Shown here: positions 1 to 4,221 of the stretch, one piece after another
How the letters are laid out: every line of letters begins with the position of its first letter
Position numbering within the stretch: position 1 is the stretch's first letter
NCBI GenBank assembly: GCA_031268125.1
Contig: JAIRXT010000138.1
Location: forward strand, 1-6,462
Direction: 5' to 3'
DNA: 6,462 nt
Source: Treponema sp.
GTDB lineage: Bacteria > Spirochaetota > Spirochaetia > Treponematales > Breznakiellaceae
Position numbers and translations under genes: made by a program
The notes under the pieces: generated by a model
The model's input: only the letters and a program-made list of their open reading frames with translations
What the model was told of the DNA's origin: nothing
Database searches by the model: none

Positions 1-116
1 GGGGCCGGGTTTCCAGGACAGGCCCTAACCCCGTTGGGGCGCCGGACATATCCGGCTGGCCTTCCCCGGACGCCACAGGGTCCGGAAAACAATAACCGCC
101 GAACAGGAGTTGTAGT
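1..116. other. Leader region with three short hairpins upstream of hsp20
   Basis: Three adjacent perfect inverted repeats are visible: CCCC-GTT-GGGG (29-39), GCCGGA-CATA-TCCGGC (41-56) and CCGGAC/GTCCGG (66-71 with 80-85, 8-nt loop). They may be the terminator of an upstream gene or structure in the hsp20 leader. I see no CIRCE (HrcA) operator and no convincing -35/-10 pair. The hsp20 RBS (AGGAG, 105-109) is not paired by any obvious anti-SD stem, so a classical RNA thermometer is not supported. A frame open from base 3 to a TAA at 93-95 could be the tail of an upstream gene, but it is too short to identify. Confidence 0.4.
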
Positions 117-584
117 ATGAAAGCTTTAACCATGTACCGTCCCTTTACCGTGGAGAACGCGCTGAGCGATTTTGACCGCTGTCTGGAATCCTTCTTTGGG
201 GATTCCGTACTGGCCCCGGCCGACCGGATCTTCAACCATCTGCCCGCCGTGGATGTGCAGGAAAAGGAAGACGCCTATCTTTTGGAGGCGGAGCTGCCCG
301 GTTATGAGGAGAAGGATATTCAGATCCATCTTGACGGCAGAACCCTGAGCATCGAGTCCCGGCAGGAAGAGGAAAAAGAGGAGAAAGGAAAGGACAAGGA
401 TGCCAAAACCGGTTCCTACCTGATTCGGGAACGCCGGGCCAGTTCTTTTAGCCGGTCCTTCAAACTGCCGGAAAACGCCGATCCTGCCCAGGTAAGCGCC
501 TCCTTTAAGAACGGCGTCCTGAGTATGGGAATTAAAAAGCGCAGCGAATCCCAGAAGCGGCTTATCCCTATCAATGCCGGGTAG
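117..584 (+). CDS. Hsp20/alpha-crystallin family small heat-shock protein
   Basis: Small heat-shock proteins are ATP-independent cytosolic holdases that bind unfolding proteins and form oligomers. The 155-aa length is normal for the family. After a short N-terminal arm (1-42, Phe-rich, e.g. ESFFGD), the alpha-crystallin domain spans about 43-141. It includes the ELPG turn (59-62) and the conserved KNGVLSM strand (131-137). The C-terminal I-x-I motif that docks onto neighbouring subunits is IPI (150-152). A very Lys/Glu-rich stretch (about 82-97) fills the loop that usually carries the dimerising strand. The ATG has AGGAG seven bases upstream. The gene converges on nudC, with 27 bp between the stop codons. 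Heat regulation is expected for the family, but no operator is visible. The family call is firm; the particular paralogue is not. Confidence 0.96.
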   Translation: MKALTMYRPFTVENALSDFDRCLESFFGDSVLAPADRIFNHLPAVDVQEKEDAYLLEAELPGYEEKDIQIHLDGRTLSIESRQEEEKEEKGKDKDAKTGSYLIRERRASSFSRSFKLPENADPAQVSASFKNGVLSMGIKKRSESQKRLIPINAG

Positions 585-606
585 TCCGGCACAAACACGG
601 CCGGAC
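584..606. terminator. Hairpin between convergent hsp20 and nudC
   Basis: GTCCGGC (584-590) and GCCGGAC (600-606) form a perfect 7-bp GC-rich stem with a 9-nt loop, starting on the last base of the hsp20 stop codon. It occupies almost the whole 27-bp gap between two convergent genes, the usual place for a bidirectional terminator. Neither side has a U-tract directly after the stem, so if it terminates, it is a non-canonical hairpin. Function is inferred. Confidence 0.45.
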
Positions 607-611
607 CGGGG

Positions 612-1433
612 CTACAGTTTTCCTTCTACCCAGGCGTCGATAAGGTACCGGGAGACGGAGCCGTAGCCGGGGATCCTGGGGAGGCTGCCGGTTCCGAACC
701 AGCGGGCGTCCACAATTTCTTCGCCGTCGGGGCGGATCTTCCCGGCGGCGTAACGGGCGGTAAAGCCCAGCATAAGGGAATTGGGGAAGGGCCAGGGCTG
801 GCTGGCAATATAACGGATGTCCCGGACCTCCAGGCCCACCTCCTCCCGGATTTCCCGGGCCACGGTGGCTTCCAGGCTTTCTCCGGCTTCGTTAAAGCCC
901 GCAATAAGACTGTAGACCCCATCGGCAAATTTACGGTTATGGGCCAGCAGGGCCTCGCCGGTTTCGTTGATGATGATGGTGATTACTGCGGGCGCTATGC
1001 GGGGGTATTCCCGCCTGCCGCAGCGGGGGCAGAGCCGGGCAAGTTCATCGGGGGCATCGGCATTTTTAGTCCCGCAGCTTCCGCAGTAGGCTGAATCCCG
1101 CCGCCACTGGGCTACATGGTAGGCCCGGAGCATCCGCCCCAGGGGGCCCCTGCCATCCACGGTTTCCCCGGCGCTGACAAAGGAAAGTCCCTGCCGCACG
1201 GAAAGGGTCCGCCAGCGGGGGGGCAGGTCCCGCCCGGAATCCAGCAGGGCCCCCCGTATCGTGCCGGGGGCGTCTATCGCGGGAATTTCAAATATATCCG
1301 GTTCGGAAGACGGCCCGCACAGGTCCTCTAACAGTTCCGCCGGAATTCCCAGGGCCGATTGGGCATCGGGAATATCATCCCGAAGCAGAAGTGAATCGCC
1401 GCTAAACACATAGATACGATCCGCCAAATCCAC
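612..1433 (-). CDS. nudC: NudC-type Nudix hydrolase, NADH/NAD+ pyrophosphatase
   Basis: NudC enzymes split NAD(H) into NMN(H) and AMP and, in some bacteria, remove NAD caps from RNA. With the chosen start the protein has 273 aa, close to E. coli NudC (257). Residues 1-110 are the variable N-terminal domain. A zinc ribbon follows (C117, C120, C135, C138). The Nudix box runs from G179 to L201 with the REIREEVGL core intact. The NudC-specific SQPWPFP motif is at 211-217, which separates it from other Nudix enzymes. The frame is open upstream to 1649, but that stretch overlaps the divergent gene and has no NudC character. The GTG at 1433-1431 has AGGAG (1443-1439) five bases upstream, so I start there. 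Zinc ligands and catalytic Glu residues are all present. It appears monocistronic. Confidence 0.93.
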   Translation of the reverse strand: MDLADRIYVFSGDSLLLRDDIPDAQSALGIPAELLEDLCGPSSEPDIFEIPAIDAPGTIRGALLDSGRDLPPRWRTLSVRQGLSFVSAGETVDGRGPLGRMLRAYHVAQWRRDSAYCGSCGTKNADAPDELARLCPRCGRREYPRIAPAVITIIINETGEALLAHNRKFADGVYSLIAGFNEAGESLEATVAREIREEVGLEVRDIRYIASQPWPFPNSLMLGFTARYAAGKIRPDGEEIVDARWFGTGSLPRIPGYGSVSRYLIDAWVEGKL

Positions 1434-1464
1434 GGTCTCTCCTGTTCTCTGTAGTATCCCGGTT

Positions 1465-1493
1465 ATGGTATCCCGGCGGGGTATAAGATTCAA
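1465..1493 (-). promoter_or_regulatory. Possible sigma-70 promoter for nudC
   Basis: Read on the minus strand: TTGAAT (1493-1488), a 17-bp spacer, then TACCAT (1470-1465), about 30 bases before the GTG start. The -35 is good and the -10 mediocre. It lies almost back to back with the candidate promoter of the divergent gene at 1542, as expected for a divergent control region. Based on sequence match only. Confidence 0.3.
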
Positions 1494-1496
1494 TCT

Positions 1497-1525
1497 TTGA
1501 TTTGAAAGCCGCGGGGATGTATATT
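1497..1525 (+). promoter_or_regulatory. Possible sigma-70 promoter for the 1542 gene
   Basis: TTGATT (1497-1502), a 17-bp spacer and TATATT (1520-1525) match the sigma-70 pattern well. The predicted transcript start near 1531 would fall inside the GGGGGAGG ribosome site (1529-1536), leaving an unusually short leader, which lowers confidence. A small inverted repeat, TTCAA (1489-1493) with TTGAA (1502-1506), overlaps the -35 region and could bind a regulator. Confidence 0.3.
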
Positions 1526-1541
1526 TAAGGGGGAGGCGTTT

Positions 1542-1943
1542 ATGAGTATTGCAAGTTATCTGGAAGCCCTGCCCCTCAGCGAGATTGCCGCATATTCCAA
1601 AGGTCCCCCCAGGGATAGTGTTCCTTTTGCCGGTTACCCCCGGCAGCATCCGTCGGAAAAAGGCAAGCTCATCCTTATCTACGATCCTCTGGGGAACAGC
1701 CCGTCAATTCTGGAATTTAAGCTGGAGGATGTGGTCCACATTGACGAGCTGCATTCTGCGGTAAACCAGGCGGGCGAGGGGCTGCCCCTGGTCAAGCTCT
1801 GGGTCCGCCGCGGGGCCCACGGGGTTATTATGGAACCCTTCCAGGTGAGCGATCCGGTGCAGTTTGCCGATAAGCGGGAGGAACTGCGGGAACGGTTCAA
1901 CACGATCCGCCCCGGATCGCCGGGCATGGGGGCCGTAACCTGA
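1542..1943 (+). CDS. Hypothetical protein, 133 aa, unrecognised family
   Basis: I do not recognise this family. The gene is well supported: GGGGGAGG (1529-1536) lies five bases before the ATG, codon use matches the neighbours, and it ends just before amrS. The protein has no signal peptide, membrane segment or cysteine. Residues 42-49 (KLILIYDP) look like a buried beta strand followed by a PLGNSPS turn. The middle (about 57-103) is an alternating hydrophobic pattern ending GVIMEPFQVSDP, and 109-119 looks like a charged helix. This suggests a small cytosolic alpha/beta protein. It is divergent from nudC and lies 45 bp before the amrS ATG in the same direction, so it is probably co-transcribed with amrS. 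No function is proposed. Confidence 0.8.
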   Translation: MSIASYLEALPLSEIAAYSKGPPRDSVPFAGYPRQHPSEKGKLILIYDPLGNSPSILEFKLEDVVHIDELHSAVNQAGEGLPLVKLWVRRGAHGVIMEPFQVSDPVQFADKREELRERFNTIRPGSPGMGAVT

Positions 1944-1988
1944 GCCGTACCGCCTGCGCTAAGTTTGCCGGCGGTTCCCGGCTGGGCG

Positions 1989-3152
1989 ATGGCTAAGACC
2001 GTGCGCTGCGGCCTCTGCCACCACCGCTGTCTTATTCCGCCGGGGGGCCGGGGCTTGTGCGGCATCAGGGAGAACCGGGGGGAGGAAAATTCCGGCGGAG
2101 GCCGGGCGTTTGAAGGGGGCCAAGATTCTTCCGGGGGGCTTTTCCTGCCCTACTACGGTTATGTTACGGCCGCCGCCGTTGATCCCATCGAAAAAAAGCC
2201 CCTCTACCACTTCCGCCCCGGTTCCCGCATTCTCTCCCTGGGCTTCGCCGGCTGCAACCTGCGCTGCCCTTTCTGCCAGAATTGGGAAATCTCCCAGCTT
2301 GGGGCGGCTGCGCCGGCGGTTGATCGGGCGGCACAGCCGTTGGCGCAACCGCCAGCACAGCCGCCTGCTCAACCGGGGGGACGCCGGATGAGGCCCGAAG
2401 ACGCCATTGCCCTGGCCCGGGAAAACAACCCGGCGGCTCAGATTGCCTACACCTACTCCGAACCGCTGATCCACATCGAGTTCCTCAAAGACTGCATGGA
2501 GCTTGCCCGCAAACAGGGCGTTGCCAATGTGCTGGTGAGCAACGGCTGTATCAGCCTTGAGCAGGCGGAAGAAATCATGCCCCTTATTGACGCCGCCAAC
2601 ATCGACCTTAAATGCTTTTCCAAAAAAACCTACCGGGAGGTCCTGGGCGGAGACCTGGAAACGGCGCTGAATAGCATCCGTGCCGCCCGCCGTTACGGGG
2701 TTTGTCTGGAACTGACCACATTGGTGGTCCCCGGCCTGAACGACGGGGATGCGGAACTTGAAAAATGTGCGGAATTTATCGCCGCCCTGGAGGCCGAACC
2801 CTTCCGGCACGCCCCGGTAGAACCCGGCGAAAAACGGCCGGAGGCGGAGGGACGGCCCGTCCCCTGGCATCTTTCCGCCTATCACCCCTCGTACCGCTGG
2901 GATGCGCCGCCCACAGACAAAACGGCGTTACTGCGCCAGGCGGAACGGGCCCGGAAAACGCTGCGCTACGTTTATACCGGCAACATTACCGGGGAGAATA
3001 GCGACACCCCCTGCCCCCGCTGCGGCGCAATCCTGGTCCGCCGCCGGGCTTACCGGGTAGAAAGCCGCCTCCTCCCTCCTGAAAATTCCGCCCCGGGGCC
3101 GCAGCCCTGCCGCTGCGCCTCCTGCGGAGCAGATGTGCCGGTGTACCGGTAG
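1989..3152 (+). CDS. amrS: AmrS-like radical SAM protein (AmmeMemoRadiSam family)
   Basis: A radical S-adenosylmethionine protein of the AmrS group, related to pyruvate formate-lyase activating enzymes; its substrate is unknown. With the ATG at 1989 it has 387 aa. The family N-terminal cysteines are C7, C10, C14 and C24, followed by DPIEKKPLYHF (65-75) and the [4Fe-4S] motif C89-x3-C93-x2-C96 in GCNLRCPFCQNWEISQ. Further family blocks are AYTYSEP (153-159), VSNG (183-186), NIDLKCF (204-210), VVPGLND (246-252) and PWHLSAYHPSY (292-302). A C-terminal zinc-ribbon-like end has C342/C345 and C376/C379. Loops near 33-50, 104-135, 268-290 and 362-373 look longer than in the family. Partners AmrA (AMMECR1) and AmrB (Memo) are not in this window. 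The start is uncertain: neither ATG 1989 nor TTG 1965 (395 aa) has a clear RBS, so coupling to the upstream gene is possible. A small TAGGC/GCCTA hairpin (3150-3165) overlaps the stop. Confidence 0.9.
   Translation: MAKTVRCGLCHHRCLIPPGGRGLCGIRENRGEENSGGGRAFEGGQDSSGGLFLPYYGYVTAAAVDPIEKKPLYHFRPGSRILSLGFAGCNLRCPFCQNWEISQLGAAAPAVDRAAQPLAQPPAQPPAQPGGRRMRPEDAIALARENNPAAQIAYTYSEPLIHIEFLKDCMELARKQGVANVLVSNGCISLEQAEEIMPLIDAANIDLKCFSKKTYREVLGGDLETALNSIRAARRYGVCLELTTLVVPGLNDGDAELEKCAEFIAALEAEPFRHAPVEPGEKRPEAEGRPVPWHLSAYHPSYRWDAPPTDKTALLRQAERARKTLRYVYTGNITGENSDTPCPRCGAILVRRRAYRVESRLLPPENSAPGPQPCRCASCGADVPVYR
2331..2378 (+). repeat. Four 12-bp tandem repeats encoding AQPx in amrS
   Basis: Four imperfect 12-bp units (consensus GCNCARCCGNYN) lie in phase with the amrS codons and encode AQPL, AQPP, AQPP, AQPG (residues 115-130). 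They sit just after the radical SAM cysteine cluster, in a loop that is short in the AmrS family as I know it. Because the unit is a multiple of three, copy-number change would not break the frame. Confidence 0.75.
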
Positions 3153-3176
3153 GCAAGACAGCCTATATAGTTCGAA

Positions 3177-3185
3177 TTGCGCCCT
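3177..3185 (+). repeat. Left target-site duplication of element 1
   Basis: TTGCGCCCT abuts the left end of the 307-bp element and is repeated exactly at 3493-3501 beyond the right end. Confidence 0.7.
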
Positions 3186-3223
3186 CCGCAATTCCAAATT
3201 CAAAAAAAATGACAGTTCAACCT

Positions 3224-3285
3224 AAAAATGGTCAAATGTACCGGCAGTAGTATGAAACCGTACCGGCAGCCATTTGACCATTTTT
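3224..3285. terminator. Perfect 15-bp hairpin, bidirectional terminator-like
   Basis: AAAAATGGTCAAATG (3224-3238) is perfectly complementary to CATTTGACCATTTTT (3271-3285). An outer TTCAA (3216-3220) and TTGAA (3290-3294) extend the symmetry imperfectly. Both strands read into a T-run at the end of the stem, so it could stop transcripts from amrS and from the nitroreductase gene. The 32-nt loop is long and holds two direct copies of GTACCGGCAG (3238-3247 and 3260-3269, period 22). It lies inside element 1. Terminator function is inferred. Confidence 0.5.
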
Positions 3286-3314
3286 TACCTTGAAAACCCC
3301 ATGATTTAAGGTAA
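3285..3314. repeat. Second hairpin inside element 1
   Basis: TTACCTTGAA (3285-3294) pairs with TTTAAGGTAA (3305-3314) over ten positions with one G-T wobble and a 10-nt loop. It directly follows the 15-bp hairpin and competes with it only at base 3285. Confidence 0.55.
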
Positions 3315-3333
3315 TTCACGATGAAGATACCGG

Positions 3334-3463
3334 CGAAAAGAGGGGCGAAACAAGTAACGAGGGGTCCAGTTTCGCGAAAGCGAAAAGTGGAAAGAATCTG
3401 GGGTGGGGGCCCCGGATTTTTCCAGCCGACAGGACCCCTGGTGATTTTTTACGTCTCTTTTCG
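3334..3463. repeat. Nested multi-branch inverted-repeat fold in element 1
   Basis: An outer perfect 9-bp stem CGAAAAGAG (3334-3342)/CTCTTTTCG (3455-3463) encloses a perfect 8-bp stem AGGGGTCC (3360-3367)/GGACCCCT (3432-3439). The latter encloses two hairpins. One is TTTCGC-GAAA-GCGAAA (3370-3385), with a GNRA-type loop when read as plus-strand RNA. The other is a long GC-rich hairpin: AATCTGGGG (3395-3403) with CCCCGGATT (3410-3418), continued by TGGAAA (3388-3393) with TTTCCA (3419-3424) around one bulged G. The arrangement is that of a folded RNA or a cruciform-forming DNA. Whether it is transcribed is unknown. Confidence 0.6.
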
Positions 3464-3492
3464 GATTTGGAATTTTGAATTTGAAATTGCTG

Positions 3493-3501
3493 TTGCGCCC
3501 T
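3493..3501 (+). repeat. Right target-site duplication of element 1
   Basis: Exact second copy of TTGCGCCCT. Its last two bases form part of the TAG stop (3502-3500, minus strand) of the nitroreductase gene. Confidence 0.7.
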
Positions 3502-4063
3502 ACTTGTACTGAACCTTGGTATCCACCGCCGCCCGGGAAGAAGCGGCGCTTTGGGCGTCCACATTGCCCTGAACCCTTCCCACCCTTACCAGGACAACGG
3601 CGTTATGGCCGGAAGGCAGGGCCAACTGGTCTTTGAGTCTTTGATTAATGCTGTTTATGGGACCCGTGTAAATTCGGGAACCGTAGCCCAAAGCCTGGGC
3701 CGCCAGGTACATACTCTGGGCCGCCAGGGCGCAGTCCAGTATCTGGCTGCCGTTGGTCCTGCCGTCCCCCTCGGCGGAAATCACAATGAGCAGGTTCCCG
3801 TCTTCGTTATTGGACACAATCTGCCGGGCCAGCGCGGGACTCCGCACCACGGTGAACATCCAGGGCTGCCGGTTGTTGGCGCTGGGAGAACGGATACCCG
3901 CAAGAAGGATCTGATCCAGATCTCCCTGGCTGACGGCGCCGGCGGTAAAATTCCGCGCCGCAGAGTGGTTCAAAATGGCCTGAACGCCGCTTCTATTCTC
4001 CTGGGCCCCGGCCAGACCGGCAAAAACTACCAAAATAACGCAAAAAAACCCGGCTTTTTTCAT
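3500..4063 (-). CDS. Nitroreductase-family protein with signal peptide
   Basis: Nitroreductase-fold proteins bind FMN and reduce nitro compounds, quinones or flavins with NAD(P)H. This 187-aa protein starts with a clear Sec-type signal peptide: MKK, a hydrophobic core (5-17), then likely cleavage after AGA (about residue 20). The mature part shows family landmarks: ARNF (36-39, the Arg expected to touch FMN phosphate), RSPSANNRQPW (58-68), and a late GYGS (126-129) where GLGS-like motifs occur. It is on the short side for the family. The ATG at 4063 has GGGGAG (4078-4073) nine bases upstream. Export is unusual for this fold, since most relatives are cytosolic, so periplasmic or lipid-anchored FMN chemistry is possible; there is no lipobox cysteine. 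Substrate is unknown. The gene converges on amrS and is divergent from pfkA. Confidence 0.88.
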   Translation of the reverse strand: MKKAGFFCVILVVFAGLAGAQENRSGVQAILNHSAARNFTAGAVSQGDLDQILLAGIRSPSANNRQPWMFTVVRSPALARQIVSNNEDGNLLIVISAEGDGRTNGSQILDCALAAQSMYLAAQALGYGSRIYTGPINSINQRLKDQLALPSGHNAVVLVRVGRVQGNVDAQSAASSRAAVDTKVQYK

Positions 4064-4111
4064 TGTTTCGAACTCCCCTTGATGGATTCCCGGCCAAACC
4101 GGGCGTCCCCC

Positions 4112-4140
4112 ATCATACGCCGCTTTTACGGCAATTGAAA
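4112..4140 (-). promoter_or_regulatory. Possible promoter of the nitroreductase gene
   Basis: On the minus strand: TTTCAA (4140-4135), a 17-bp spacer, then TATGAT (4117-4112). The -10 is strong and the -35 weak. The -35 bases are the same six base pairs as the -35 of the opposing pfkA promoter. The leader contains a CCCGG/CCGGG hairpin (4089-4103) before the RBS. Confidence 0.35.
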
Positions 4141-4163
4141 GACATTGAACAAAATGCTATAGT
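4135..4163 (+). promoter_or_regulatory. Sigma-70 promoter of pfkA
   Basis: TTGAAA (4135-4140), exactly 17 bp, then TATAGT (4158-4163): close to consensus at both boxes. Predicted transcription starts near 4170, giving a leader of about 50 nt to the ATG at 4222. This also argues against the longer reading frame starting at 4063. Confidence 0.65.
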
Positions 4164-4221
4164 CGAAAGTAAAGCTTTGAAACTTGGTATGCGAAGCGTT
4201 TTTCTTAAAGAGGCAATTACA

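Larger units (their letters stand above)
3186..3492. mobile_element. MITE-like non-autonomous element, 307 bp, 9-bp flanking repeat
   Basis: The ends are inverted copies: CCGCAATTCCAAATTCAAAA at 3186-3205 and its complement at 3473-3492, 18 of 20 matching (mismatches at positions 2 and 9). Directly outside both ends is the same 9-mer, TTGCGCCCT (3177-3185 and 3493-3501), as a target-site duplication would leave. The interior is visibly more AT-rich than the flanking genes, has no credible ORF, and is packed with inverted repeats. The element lies between the convergent ends of amrS and the nitroreductase gene; its right-hand repeat overlaps the latter's stop codon without changing it. A 9-bp duplication fits several DDE transposase families (for example IS4- or IS5-type), but no parent transposase is present and I do not recognise the family. 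Confidence 0.78.

Noticed and set aside
1434..1649. 72-residue N-terminal extension of the NudC frame
   Set aside because: It overlaps the divergent 133-aa gene and its promoter region and lacks an RBS; GTG 1433 has AGGAG and gives the family length.
1959..2885. 308-aa frame antisense to amrS
   Set aside because: Shadow of a GC-rich gene with many strong radical SAM motifs on the plus strand; no RBS or recognisable domain.
3174..3194. GAATTGCG/CGCAATTC hairpin as a terminator of amrS
   Set aside because: It is followed by A-rich rather than T-rich sequence and is explained by the element end meeting its target.
3238..3269. Two GTACCGGCAG copies as a CRISPR-like array
   Set aside because: Only two 10-bp copies with a 12-bp gap inside a hairpin loop; no array and no cas genes.
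3316..3564. Short frames on both strands inside element 1
   Set aside because: They cross the inverted repeats and the nitroreductase 3' end, with no RBS and no protein-like pattern.
4063..4221. 53-residue N-terminal extension of the phosphofructokinase frame
   Set aside because: It runs across a near-consensus promoter and the start of the divergent nitroreductase gene, and has no RBS; ATG 4222 has a good one.
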